Made by a program: the position numbers and the translations under genes
Part shown: positions 8,921-18,008 of the stretch, one piece after another
How positions within the stretch are numbered: the stretch's first letter is position 1
How the letters are laid out: the number at the start of each line of letters is the position of its first letter
Source: CAYLYU01 sp964501925
GTDB lineage: Bacteria; Pseudomonadota; Zetaproteobacteria; Mariprofundales; Mariprofundaceae
NCBI GenBank assembly: GCA_964501925.1
Contig: CAZCTM010000002.1
Location: 1 to 64,000, forward strand
Length of the DNA stretch: 64,000 nt
Reading direction: 5' to 3'
The notes under the pieces: model-generated
The model's input: only the letters and a program-made list of their open reading frames with translations
What the model was told of the DNA's origin: nothing
Databases searched by the model: none

Positions 8921-9814
8921 TCAGGCGGCATTGGGGACCTTCTGTGCCTGTTTCATGATAAGGCGCTCCATCAGTCGCAGATCCCTGGGGCGCAGACGCA
9001 AGGCCGCATCGGTCCAGATGTGGACGATATTCATCAGCTCATCGAAGGTCACAGGATTGCAGCAACGCTTTGCTTCCCGGAGGGCCTGATAACCGTTGGC
9101 GTGTCTCTCCTCGCGACGGATGTAGTCATTCACCGCTTTTTCTCCCTCCCCATCCTCAGCCAGAATGTCCACGACACCCATCTCGAAGAGCTCTTCGGCA
9201 GTATAAATCCGGCCGCTGAGAATCATTCTTTCCGCAAGGGCTCCTCCAATTTTCCGGGAGAGGAGACTGTAGGCCCCCATGCCCGGGAACAGGTTAAACA
9301 GGATTTCCGGCAGGCCCATGCTGGAACCGCGTTCGGCGATCAGGACATCGCTGGAGATTGCGGTTTCAAACCCTCCGCCAAGCGCGTCCCCCTGGACGAG
9401 GGAGATGGTCGTGATCCGGCGGTTGAAATGCGAGATGTTGGCATACAATGCCCTGATGCAATCCTTCGCATAGTCAAGCAGGGCCTTTCGGTTCTTCGTC
9501 AGAATGAGTTGACGGAAGAGGTTGAGGTCTCCCCCGAGGTTGAACACACCGGGGATGCTGGAGGCCAGCACCGCATAGCGAATGTTCGCAGCCCCCTGCT
9601 TTCCGGGCATTGATCCGAGTTCGTCGCACCAATGCAGAAGGTCACACAGCAGGGCCTTGCTGAAGCAGGGACAAGGCGAGGCGTGCATGTAGCACCACGC
9701 CGCATCGTGTTTCGGGTCAAACCGTATGGTGATCTGGGAATAGGATTTCCTGCGCTTCTGATTTGAACTAACCAGGGACATCGTCCTTTCTTTTTGTTCG
9801 CTTGAATGGTTCAT
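8921..9814 (-). CDS. rpfF: RpfF-type DSF synthase (crotonase family)
   Basis: A 297-residue crotonase-fold protein that closely resembles RpfF, the enzyme that makes cis-2-unsaturated fatty acid signals (DSF family) from acyl-ACP by combined dehydratase and thioesterase activity. Diagnostic stretches are VFNLGGDLNLF, SLVQGDALGGGFE and GLPEILFNLFPGMGAYS. The two catalytic glutamates of RpfF correspond here to Glu150 (GGGFE) and Glu170 (GLPE), 20 residues apart as in Xanthomonas (141 and 161). Length fits the family (about 290). I chose the ATG at 9814 because GGAGGT (9826-9821) lies six bases before it; Met12 (9781) is an alternative. The neighbours are a GGDEF-EAL protein upstream and a kinase/HD-GYP pair downstream, a context known for DSF systems. 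A plain enoyl-CoA hydratase is the less likely alternative. Confidence 0.88.
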   Translation of the reverse strand: MNHSSEQKERTMSLVSSNQKRRKSYSQITIRFDPKHDAAWCYMHASPCPCFSKALLCDLLHWCDELGSMPGKQGAANIRYAVLASSIPGVFNLGGDLNLFRQLILTKNRKALLDYAKDCIRALYANISHFNRRITTISLVQGDALGGGFETAISSDVLIAERGSSMGLPEILFNLFPGMGAYSLLSRKIGGALAERMILSGRIYTAEELFEMGVVDILAEDGEGEKAVNDYIRREERHANGYQALREAKRCCNPVTFDELMNIVHIWTDAALRLRPRDLRLMERLIMKQAQKVPNAA

Positions 9815-10024
9815 GGTCGTACCTCCAGTGGATTTCTTCTGCCCGAAGCAAGCCATACCTCAGCGGGCTGCTTCTTTTCAGAGAATAGACAAGGAATCTG
9901 TAAGCGGCCATTTATCACTGGATAAGCAGACACGGACCGCCCCGGACCTTTAATGCGTGTTTGCTGGAGAGGGACTGAGGGAGATGGCGAAGATTGTATC
10001 GACTAGATCAATGGATTTTGATCG

Positions 10025-12547
10025 TCAGAAAAGGGATGCCCACCTGTCCGGGATGCCGTCTTTTCCCAGGATGGGACCCATGTCCCCGGCCGGAAGGGGG
10101 TGACAAAAGAGGTACCCCTGCCCGCCATCACAGCGCTGCTTGCGCAGGAACTCAAGTTGTTCCCTCGTTTCGATTCCTTCAGCGATCACCCGTATGTTCA
10201 TGGTATGCGCCATCCGGATAATGGCTGTGCATAAGGCAGCATCGTCCGGATCGCCGGGGAGATGGCGGATGAATGCCTGATCGATTTTGAGGGTGTTCAC
10301 GGGCAATCGCTTGAGGTGGGACAGGCAGGAAAAACCCGTGCCAAAATCATCAATGCAGATACTTACACCTTTCTCATGAAGCCCCTTGAGTTCGGGCAGA
10401 TACTGCTCGACATGCTCCATGATGGAGGTCTCGGTGATCTCGAATTCCAGCAAACCGTGGTCAAGGCCGGTTTTCTTCAGGATGCTGCTGGCAATGCTTA
10501 ATGGCCCCTCTGCCAGGGACAACTGCGGGGAGGATAAAATGGTCATGTTGACCGCCACCGGTACAGCCTTCAGACCTGCGTCAAGCCAGTTTCTGATCTG
10601 ATCGCAGGCATGATGAACAACCCACTTGTTGATTTGCCTGATCAACCCTGTTTCCTCGGCGAGCCCGATAAACTTTTGAGGGGGTAATTCCCCCATTCCG
10701 GGTGGTTGCCAGCGCAAAAGGGCTTCAAGTCCGATGAGGTGTCCGCTCGCCAGATCGATTTGGGGCTGGTAGTGAAGCACAAACTCATCGTTCCGGATCG
10801 CCTCACGTAAGCGGCTTTCAAGCGCCAGCCTCTGCTGGACCGCGCGACCCAGCTTGCGGGTGTAGAATTCGTAACGGTTTCTGCCTTTCTCTTTGGCCAG
10901 GTACAGGGCTGCATCAGCATGTTTAACCAGTGTTTTTGCCGTCTTGCCATCGACCGGATATATACTGATGCCAATGCTGGCACCAAGATAGTAATGGTGA
11001 CCGTTCAGTGTGAAAGGCCGGGCTATGGCATCGAGAATCTTCTGGGCGACAAAGGCTGCGCTCTGGGCCTCCTCGATATCCATCAGGATGAGGATGTACT
11101 CATCCCCCGCATAACGGGCGACCGTATCCATTCCACGGACGCTCCCTTCCAGCCGACGTGCAACCGTCTCAAGGACAGCGTCCCCCATGTCATGGCCCAG
11201 TGTGTCGTTGATCATCTTGAAACGATCCAGGTCAAGGAACAATATGGCAAACTTCTGGCTCCAGCGTTTGGCCTGGGCGATCGCCTGTTCCAGACGGTCA
11301 AGAAACAGGGCCCGGTTGGGCAGGTTGGTGACGGCATCAATGTGGGCGAGATGTTCAAGGCGCTCCTCGGTCCTCTTGTGTTCCGTAATATCCTGGATCA
11401 TACCGGTCATGCATATGGTTCGTTTGCTTCTAATGAATTTTGCCTCGGCATCCATGCACAGCACCCGTTCAGAGCCATCCGGGAGGACAATACGGAACTC
11501 CTGCCTGTTCAGTTTTCCTTCACGAATGGCCCGCCGAATAGCCTTCCCTAGCAGCGAGCGATCATCCTTGTGAACGGACTTCAGAAATGTTCTGTAACTG
11601 ACGCTCTCGTTCCGAGGCTCAAATCCAAAGATGCGATAGGTCTCATCCGACCAGTACATTTTTCTCTCCCGCATGTCCCATTCCCAACTGCCCAGACGGG
11701 CAAGTTGACTGGCGGCGGCAAAGATCTTGGCACTCTTTCTGAGATCGTCTTCAAGTTGCACACGTCTGGTGATATCGCGAATGACTCCCACGATACCAAC
11801 GACTTTGCCATCCATCTCGTAAGGAGCGCCGCTGCCTTCCCCAATCCTGTGCGTGCCATCCTTGGCAATAAACGTGAGCACCTTGGTTTTGACCTTGTCC
11901 CCTTTCAAGATTCTTTTGATTTCTGAAACGGCACGCCTGGCGGATTCCCTTGTCAGGGGACGGAATTGCTTAAGTGAACGGCCAACCAACTCGCTGGGCT
12001 TGTAACCCAGAAAGCCTTCGATGGAAGGAGAGACGTAGATGATCTTCAAATCGGTATCAAACAGGTACACCACATCCGATACACTCTCCGAGAGCAGCCG
12101 GTACTTTTCCTCATTTGCCTTGATGCTGGACTCCATGCGTTTCCGTTCACTGATGTCCAGCAAGGTGCCGATGATGGCCGGCTTTCCATTGTAAGTGGTG
12201 GAAGAGCCAAAGACCTCGATATCAATGATGTTGCCCGTCTTGCTTACACCCTTGAACTCATAGTGAACGCTTTCGATCTCGCCGGCAAGCCGCCTGCGAA
12301 TGTTCTCGGCAACGATTGGCCAGTCATTTTCGTGTGCAATCTGCTTTGGGCCAAGCCGCCCGATCATCTCTTCCGGCGTGTATCCGAATATCTCGGCCAG
12401 CCGCGGATTGACGTACCTGAACAGACCATCCTGCACAAGATAGACACCAGCCAGGGACTGTTCGGCAAGGTCCAGAAACAGCCTGGATTCAGCCTGGTCA
12501 GCGGATATGTTTGTGTTACGAGGCTCTCTGGCTGACTGCTCTGTCAT
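10025..12547 (-). CDS. Triple-PAS GGDEF-EAL protein, predicted cyclic-di-GMP turnover enzyme
   Basis: An 840-residue protein without membrane segments. Three PAS/PAC domains (about 20-395) precede a GGDEF domain (about 405-565) and an EAL domain (about 580-825). The GGDEF signature is AGDEY, an altered but possibly still active form, preceded five residues earlier by RGMD, an intact RxxD inhibitory site. The EAL domain looks complete: EALLRW, CIDDFGTGFS, KIDQAFI and IAEGIE are all present, so phosphodiesterase activity is expected. It sits about 210 bases upstream of rpfF on the same strand. In Burkholderia and Cronobacter the DSF sensor RpfR is a PAS-GGDEF-EAL protein encoded beside rpfF, so an RpfR-like role is attractive. 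The N-terminal RpfF-interaction domain of RpfR was not recognised here, so this is inference. Confidence 0.9.
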   Translation of the reverse strand: MTEQSAREPRNTNISADQAESRLFLDLAEQSLAGVYLVQDGLFRYVNPRLAEIFGYTPEEMIGRLGPKQIAHENDWPIVAENIRRRLAGEIESVHYEFKGVSKTGNIIDIEVFGSSTTYNGKPAIIGTLLDISERKRMESSIKANEEKYRLLSESVSDVVYLFDTDLKIIYVSPSIEGFLGYKPSELVGRSLKQFRPLTRESARRAVSEIKRILKGDKVKTKVLTFIAKDGTHRIGEGSGAPYEMDGKVVGIVGVIRDITRRVQLEDDLRKSAKIFAAASQLARLGSWEWDMRERKMYWSDETYRIFGFEPRNESVSYRTFLKSVHKDDRSLLGKAIRRAIREGKLNRQEFRIVLPDGSERVLCMDAEAKFIRSKRTICMTGMIQDITEHKRTEERLEHLAHIDAVTNLPNRALFLDRLEQAIAQAKRWSQKFAILFLDLDRFKMINDTLGHDMGDAVLETVARRLEGSVRGMDTVARYAGDEYILILMDIEEAQSAAFVAQKILDAIARPFTLNGHHYYLGASIGISIYPVDGKTAKTLVKHADAALYLAKEKGRNRYEFYTRKLGRAVQQRLALESRLREAIRNDEFVLHYQPQIDLASGHLIGLEALLRWQPPGMGELPPQKFIGLAEETGLIRQINKWVVHHACDQIRNWLDAGLKAVPVAVNMTILSSPQLSLAEGPLSIASSILKKTGLDHGLLEFEITETSIMEHVEQYLPELKGLHEKGVSICIDDFGTGFSCLSHLKRLPVNTLKIDQAFIRHLPGDPDDAALCTAIIRMAHTMNIRVIAEGIETREQLEFLRKQRCDGGQGYLFCHPLPAGDMGPILGKDGIPDRWASLF

Positions 12548-12749
12548 GGGCGCAGCGTCCGATGATGGCCGGATGAACCCGACAGGGTATCTCGATGTCC
12601 CCGGTCAGTTGAGCGGTTTTCCACGGTATCCTGATCAATGCACCACATGATCCTGCAGCCTGGTCTGGATCCTGCGGCTGACGATGAGGAAATTCAAGGC
12701 GACGATTGCCCTCGCAGGCGGAAAAAGCGTAATGGAAGGTTCTGACGCA

Positions 12750-14207
12750 TCATGAATCACGCTTATCATTGCTGTAAATCACAACCATTTTTTCTTCCGT
12801 CATCTCCAGCATGGCTGAACGGACACCTTCTCGCCCCAGCCCTGATTCCTTGGTGCCTCCGTAGGGCATATGGTCAACACGGTATGTTGGAAAGTCGTTG
12901 ATCACAACACCACCGACCTCAAGTTCTCTGATGGCCTGCTGAACCCTGTTGAGGTTCTGACTGAATATGGCGGCCTGCAGGCCGAACCGGCTGTGATTGA
13001 TCTTTGTTATGGCCTCTTCAAGGTGATCAAACCGGGCAACCGTGACCACGGGGCCGAATATTTCGTGGCTGCATACGCGCATGTCCTCCTTCACATCCGC
13101 AAGAATGGTTGGTTCAATGATATTGCCCGCCCCAAGATTCAGGCATTTGCCTCCGCATACTAGCCTGGCCCCCTGAGTGACAGCCTCATTGATCCAGCTC
13201 AGGATTCGCTCCGTTGCATGGGAATCAATCACGGGTCCGACCAACGTGTCTTTCTGACGCGGGTCTCCAGCTTTCATGCCCTGGGTGGCCTGTTTCAACT
13301 CCTCAAGGAAACGATCATGGATACGGGTATGGGCATAAATACGTTGAACGGCAATGCAGCTTTGGCCTGCCTGGGCAAAGCCACCAAGGGCGCAGCGTTT
13401 GGCTGCCCATGCAAGGTCGGCGGATGCATCAACAATGGTGCCGGAGTTTCCGCCCAGTTCCAGGCTGACACGCTTCTTCCCGCTGCGGGCCTTTAGCTTC
13501 CAGCCGACTTGAGCGCTGCCGGTAAAGCTGAGCATACTGATGCGATCATCCTCGAGCAAAAGGGCTGTCTCCGGATGATGCATGGGAAGGACGTTCAGAC
13601 TGCCCGGAGGGGCACCGGCTGCAGCCGCGATACGAGCCATGATAAGTGCCGTGATGGGTGTTTTCAGGGAAGGTTTGATCAGGCAGGGGTTGCCTGTTGC
13701 CAGCGCAGGGGCAACCTTGTGTGAAACAAGATTGAGAGGAAAGTTGAACGGGCAGATGCCCAGCACAGGGCCGATGGGCTCCCGTCGGGTATAACCCTCG
13801 TAATGAAGGCCCCGCTTCATTCCATCCATGGGAATGCATTCACCGGTGAATCTCTTTGCCTCCTCTGCCGCCCATGTAAACAGGGCTATCGTGCGTTCAA
13901 ACTCCTGCTCGGCAAACATCCTGGGCTTGCCACCCTCCAGGATAAGTGCATCAATGATTTCGGTTTTTGCATCCTCAAGACCTTCCACCATGTTGCGGAG
14001 GATGTCTGCCCGCATGTATCGGGGCATGGATCTGAGCTGCTCGAAGGCGCGTCTGCTGCTCTTGATCGCGAGATCAATCTGGTTTGATCCCGCCAGTGAA
14101 ACCAGGGCAATCGTGGAGCCGTCGAAGGGGTTGACCACCTCCGTCGAGTCATGGCCTTCAATGGCTTGGTTGTTGATCCATAAATAAAAGTGCGGATTAT
14201 CGGTCAT
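12750..14207 (-). CDS. NAD(P)-dependent aldehyde dehydrogenase
   Basis: A 485-residue ALDH-superfamily enzyme that oxidises an aldehyde to the acid with NAD(P)+. The catalytic cysteine is in AQAGQSCIAVQRI and the general-base glutamate in SLELGGN; cofactor-fold motifs FNFPLNL, KPSLKTP and SFTGSAQVG are intact. The GQSCIAVQR form resembles the lactaldehyde / phosphonoacetaldehyde / non-phosphorylating glyceraldehyde-phosphate dehydrogenase branch, but the substrate cannot be fixed from sequence. A GGAG-like ribosome site precedes the ATG. It is transcribed divergently from lepA and is the most upstream gene of the minus-strand island; about 200 bases separate it from the GGDEF-EAL gene, so co-transcription is uncertain. 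Detoxifying fatty aldehydes would fit the lipid-signal context but is speculation. Confidence 0.9.
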   Translation of the reverse strand: MTDNPHFYLWINNQAIEGHDSTEVVNPFDGSTIALVSLAGSNQIDLAIKSSRRAFEQLRSMPRYMRADILRNMVEGLEDAKTEIIDALILEGGKPRMFAEQEFERTIALFTWAAEEAKRFTGECIPMDGMKRGLHYEGYTRREPIGPVLGICPFNFPLNLVSHKVAPALATGNPCLIKPSLKTPITALIMARIAAAAGAPPGSLNVLPMHHPETALLLEDDRISMLSFTGSAQVGWKLKARSGKKRVSLELGGNSGTIVDASADLAWAAKRCALGGFAQAGQSCIAVQRIYAHTRIHDRFLEELKQATQGMKAGDPRQKDTLVGPVIDSHATERILSWINEAVTQGARLVCGGKCLNLGAGNIIEPTILADVKEDMRVCSHEIFGPVVTVARFDHLEEAITKINHSRFGLQAAIFSQNLNRVQQAIRELEVGGVVINDFPTYRVDHMPYGGTKESGLGREGVRSAMLEMTEEKMVVIYSNDKRDS

Positions 14208-14265
14208 AACAGGCTCCGACTTTGAATTTTATTACTTTGAGCGTAGCAGAGTCTGAATCGTTTTG

Positions 14266-14294
14266 TTGGCGCTCTGGCATGCTCCCGTTACACT
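14266..14294 (+). promoter_or_regulatory. Candidate promoter for the lepA operon
   Basis: TTGGCG (14266-14271), a 17-base spacer and TACACT (14289-14294). Transcription would begin only a few bases before the lepA ATG at 14304, giving a nearly leaderless message. This agrees with the lack of a visible Shine-Dalgarno sequence there. Confidence 0.35.
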
Positions 14295-14303
14295 GCCGCA
14301 GCC

Positions 14304-16112
14304 ATGAACCAGGCCTTTATCCGAAACTTCTCCATTATTGCTCACATTGACCACGGTAAATCGACCCTGGCAGACCGGTTGATTGAGGAAACGGGCGCAT
14401 TGAGCGCCCGTGAGATGAAGGAGCAGGTACTGGACTCCATGGACCTGGAAAAGGAGCGCGGGATCACCATCAAGGCCCAGACGGCCTGTTTGACCTATCA
14501 TGCCGCTGATGGCAGAGCCTACGTGCTTAATCTGATTGATACGCCGGGACACGTGGACTTCACCTACGAGGTTTCGCGCTCACTTCAGGCCTGTGAGGGG
14601 GCATTGCTGGTTGTGGATGCCACCCAGGGCGTTGAAGCACAGACCCTTGCCAACGTCTATCTTGCCATTGAAAACGATCTCGAAATCATCCCGGTCATCA
14701 ACAAAATCGATCTGCCCAGTGCAAACGTGGGTGAGGTGAAACGCCAGATCGAGGAAGTGATCGGACTGGATGCATCGGAAGCCATCCCGGTTTCCGCCAA
14801 GACGGGCGAAGGTGTCAGGGAGGTTCTGGAGGCCATCGTGAGTCGTATCCCGCCTCCTGAAGGGAGCCGGGAGGCACCGTTAAGGGCCCTTGTTGTGGAT
14901 TCCTGGTTTGATTCTTACGTGGGAGCCGTGGCCCTGATACGGGTTGTTGAAGGTTCTGTCCGAAAGGCCGAGCGAATCCGCCTGATGTCGACCAGGTCGG
15001 CCCACGAGGTTCAGGATCTGGGAGTTTTCCTTCCCAAGCCGGTTTCCCGGCCCGCCCTGGCCTCGGGTGAGGTGGGGTTTCTGATTTGCGGCATCAAGAC
15101 CCTGGCCGACTTGAGGGTGGGGGATACGGTAACCTCTGAACGGCAGCCCGCTGAAAAGCCTTTGCCCGGCTTCAGGGAGCCAAAGCCCATGGTCTTTTCC
15201 GGCCTCTATCCGGTGGATTCCAATGACTACTCCGAGCTCAGGGATTCCTTGGAACGCTTGCGTTTGAACGACCCTGCTTTTTGCTTTGCCCCCGAAAGCT
15301 CGGTCGCCCTGGGCCAGGGGTTTCGCTGTGGTTTTTTGGGCATGCTGCATATGGAGATTGTGCAGGAGCGGCTGGAACGCGAGTACAGGCTTGACCTGAT
15401 CACGACCGCTCCATCCGTGGTTTACCGTGTTTTCTTCAAGGACGGGTCGCAGCGTGAAATAGCCAATCCAAGTGAATTTCCGGATCCCGCGACCATTGAC
15501 CACATTGAGGAACCGAGGGTCATTACCCATATCTTTACTCCGAATGAATTTGTTGGCCCCATGATCAGGCTTTGCCAGGAAAGGCGCGGGGTTCAGAAGG
15601 AAATGAGGTTCATCTCGGATAAACGTGTGATGCTGAGTTATGATTTACCCCTGTCCGAGGTGGTCATGGATTTCTTCGACCGATTGAAATCCCTTTCGCG
15701 GGGCTATGCTTCCCTTGATTATGAAATGGGGAGTTTTATCCGTGCGGATGTGGTCAAGCTGGAGGTGCTGGTCCAGGGGGAACCCGTGGATGCCCTGTCT
15801 TTGATCGTTCATCGGGATGCCGCCTACGCCAAGGGTCGGGAACTGGTGACCAAGCTGAAGGAACTGATTCCGCGCCAGCAATTTGAAGTGGCCTTGCAGG
15901 CAGCGATCGGAGGTCGTATCTTGGCGCGGGAAACGGTGCGGGCATTGAGGAAGAATGTGACCGCAAAATGTTACGGTGGAGACATTACGAGAAAACGCAA
16001 ACTGCTTGAGAAACAGAAGGCCGGAAAGAAGCGCATGAAAACCATTGGTAACGTTGAAGTGCCCCAGGAGGCTTTTTTGGCAGTTTTACGGCTTGGAGAA
16101 GGTAAGTCATGA
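14304..16112 (+). CDS. lepA: Elongation factor 4 (LepA)
   Basis: A ribosome-bound GTPase of 602 residues, typical length. It back-translocates or remodels stalled ribosomes and assists initiation and ribosome assembly. GTPase motifs in order: HIDHGKSTLADRL (G1), RGITIKAQ (G2), DTPGHVDF (G3), NKIDLP (G4). EF-G-like domains II and III follow, then the LepA-specific C-terminal domain (RKNVTAKCYGGDITRKRKLL). It is the first gene of the lepA-lepB-DUF4845-rnc-era-recO-pdxJ-acpS-nnrD run and its stop overlaps lepB by four bases. Confidence 0.98.
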   Translation: MNQAFIRNFSIIAHIDHGKSTLADRLIEETGALSAREMKEQVLDSMDLEKERGITIKAQTACLTYHAADGRAYVLNLIDTPGHVDFTYEVSRSLQACEGALLVVDATQGVEAQTLANVYLAIENDLEIIPVINKIDLPSANVGEVKRQIEEVIGLDASEAIPVSAKTGEGVREVLEAIVSRIPPPEGSREAPLRALVVDSWFDSYVGAVALIRVVEGSVRKAERIRLMSTRSAHEVQDLGVFLPKPVSRPALASGEVGFLICGIKTLADLRVGDTVTSERQPAEKPLPGFREPKPMVFSGLYPVDSNDYSELRDSLERLRLNDPAFCFAPESSVALGQGFRCGFLGMLHMEIVQERLEREYRLDLITTAPSVVYRVFFKDGSQREIANPSEFPDPATIDHIEEPRVITHIFTPNEFVGPMIRLCQERRGVQKEMRFISDKRVMLSYDLPLSEVVMDFFDRLKSLSRGYASLDYEMGSFIRADVVKLEVLVQGEPVDALSLIVHRDAAYAKGRELVTKLKELIPRQQFEVALQAAIGGRILARETVRALRKNVTAKCYGGDITRKRKLLEKQKAGKKRMKTIGNVEVPQEAFLAVLRLGEGKS

Positions 16113-16774
16113 GTAAGAAATACAGTTGGCGTGAGTGGTTGGAAAGCCTGCTCGTGGTGGCGCTTATCGCGATCATCATCCGAAGCTTCATCATAGCCCC
16201 GTTCAAGATTCCATCCTCTTCCATGGTGCCAACCCTTGCGATCGGTGACTATATCTTTGTGGAGCGGTATTCCTATGGCTTGCGTATTCCATTCACGGAT
16301 TATCAGTTCTTTCCCAAGGCCCCTGAACGTGGCGATGTTGTGGTCTTCGATTATCCCATGGATCGGAGCAAGGATTATATCAAGCGGATCATCGGTCTTC
16401 CGGGAGATGAAATCCGCTATGAGAAGAACAAGCTCTACATCAACGGCAAGGAGATGCCACTGGAATATCAGGGGCGCTACACCTACTTTCTTTCGGATGG
16501 AAGTGTGGACGTCTCCGAGCTGTATCGGGAGCAGCTGATCGAAAAGGAACATGATGTTCTGCGCAAGAAAGAGTCGATCAAGGATGGCGTCTGGAAGGTC
16601 CCCGAAGGGCACTATTTTGTTTTGGGAGATAACCGGAACAATTCGCGGGATTCCCGATTCTGGGGGTTTGTGCCACAGTCCTACCTTGTCGGACGCGCAG
16701 CAATCATCTGGTGGTCCTGGGACAAGCGCTTTAATGAGGTGCGCTGGGAACGCATCGGCAACCTGATCCGGTAG
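16109..16774 (+). CDS. lepB: Signal peptidase I
   Basis: Membrane serine protease of 221 residues that removes signal peptides from exported proteins. One N-terminal membrane segment (about 11-30) is visible. The catalytic serine lies in PSSSMVPTL and the catalytic lysine in DYIKRIIGLPGDE; the box E motif GDNRNNSRDSRFWG is near the C-terminus. The start overlaps the lepA stop (ATGA). Only one hydrophobic anchor is seen, against two in the E. coli enzyme, a common short form. Confidence 0.97.
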   Translation: MSKKYSWREWLESLLVVALIAIIIRSFIIAPFKIPSSSMVPTLAIGDYIFVERYSYGLRIPFTDYQFFPKAPERGDVVVFDYPMDRSKDYIKRIIGLPGDEIRYEKNKLYINGKEMPLEYQGRYTYFLSDGSVDVSELYREQLIEKEHDVLRKKESIKDGVWKVPEGHYFVLGDNRNNSRDSRFWGFVPQSYLVGRAAIIWWSWDKRFNEVRWERIGNLIR

Positions 16775-16785
16775 GGGAATAAGCG

Positions 16786-17253
16786 TTGAAAGCAGCTGGC
16801 GAGGATGCCATTCGGAGAAAACAAGCGGGATTTCATGCCATCTATCTGGTTCTCTGGCTGGTTTTTTTTGCCGTGGCTGGCAAGGTGGCGTATGAATTTG
16901 TGCCCGTGTTTTACACTGCCTGGAAGGTTGATGAGGCGTTCAAGACCATCGTTCGGACCATGTCCGCCTACGATGAATCTGTTATTCGGGCACGTCTTCC
17001 GGATATTCTCAAGGCAAAATATATTGATTACGATGATCTTCCCCAGGAATTTTATGACAATCTTGTGATCAGGGCCGATGGAACCAGGCTCGAAATCTCA
17101 TCCAGATATCATGTAACCATCTGGCTGCTGGCACCTCCTGCAGGGACCAATACGGGGGAAGCTGCAGAGGGGAATGAGGTGAAGGGAGTGGAAGAGCTTC
17201 GCACCCGTGGGCGGTTTGATTTTGATTTCGAGCCCCATGCCGAAACCCCTTGA
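16786..17253 (+). CDS. DUF4845 membrane protein
   Basis: A 155-residue protein of unknown function with one N-terminal hydrophobic segment (about residues 17-40) and a soluble, presumably periplasmic remainder. DUF4845 proteins are repeatedly found between lepB and rnc in beta- and gammaproteobacteria, which is the position here. The start is TTG at 16786, preceded by AGGGGA. Its last codons overlap the probable TTG start of rnc. Confidence 0.75.
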   Translation: MKAAGEDAIRRKQAGFHAIYLVLWLVFFAVAGKVAYEFVPVFYTAWKVDEAFKTIVRTMSAYDESVIRARLPDILKAKYIDYDDLPQEFYDNLVIRADGTRLEISSRYHVTIWLLAPPAGTNTGEAAEGNEVKGVEELRTRGRFDFDFEPHAETP

Positions 17254-17930
17254 AGGATCCCGGTGCGCTACAAAAAAGGCTGGGTTACAGGTTTGCTGAT
17301 TCGGGCCTGTTGATCCGCGCCCTGACGCATCGTTCAGTCTCTTCCGATCATCTGGACAGGCTGGAGTTTCTTGGCGACGCAGTCTTGTCACTGGCCATAT
17401 CGGAATACCTGTGGCGGAAATTTCCTGACGCCGGGGAAGGCCAGCTTTCGCGCTGGCGCTCACACCTTGTCTGCAGAGAAAGCCTGAAGCGTGTCGCGCA
17501 TGATTGGCAACTGCATGCCCACGTGCACGTGGGTGCGGGTGAACGTGATTCCCATGGCTCCATTCGCTCGGAATCCATTCTCGCGGATTCACTGGAAGCC
17601 ATCCTGGGTGCGGTCTTTGTGGACGGAGGCTGGGAGGCTGCAAGGAACGTGGTTTTAAATGCGTGGTCAGGGTTGACGGCCCATCTTGGCAAAGAAGATA
17701 TGCAAGATGCAAAATCAAGATTGCAGGAACTTACCCAGTCAAGGGCATGGGGAGTGCCGGAATATCGTGTCATGGATCATGGTGCCGGAAAGGATCCGAG
17801 ATTCACGGCCATCTGTTATGTGCGGGGCAAACGGGTTGGCCGGGGCCATGGTGGCAGAAAGAAACTGGCGGAAAGCGAAGCAGCAAGGGAGGCGTGGCGG
17901 AATTTGCAGGAGAGCGACGGCAAAGGATGA
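17250..17930 (+). CDS. rnc: Ribonuclease III
   Basis: Double-strand-specific endoribonuclease of 226 residues that processes rRNA precursors and structured mRNAs. The catalytic domain carries the signature RLEFLGDAVLSLAI and the second acidic cluster DSLEAILGAVFVDGG. A double-stranded RNA binding domain fills the C-terminus (from about residue 155; ending GRGHGGRKKLAESEAA). The start appears to be TTG at 17250, overlapping the TGA of the DUF4845 gene. It lies next to era, as in most proteobacteria. Confidence 0.97.
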   Translation: MKDPGALQKRLGYRFADSGLLIRALTHRSVSSDHLDRLEFLGDAVLSLAISEYLWRKFPDAGEGQLSRWRSHLVCRESLKRVAHDWQLHAHVHVGAGERDSHGSIRSESILADSLEAILGAVFVDGGWEAARNVVLNAWSGLTAHLGKEDMQDAKSRLQELTQSRAWGVPEYRVMDHGAGKDPRFTAICYVRGKRVGRGHGGRKKLAESEAAREAWRNLQESDGKG

Positions 17931-18008
17931 CGTGTTCTCGAGACAAATGCGCATCGCCTTTCATGTTTTTGGTCCATGGCAAATTTTTCGGTCAAGGTTA
18001 AGGGATAG

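Noticed and set aside
8768..9613. Long plus-strand frame opposite rpfF
   Set aside because: It is antisense to a convincing RpfF gene and has no family resemblance.
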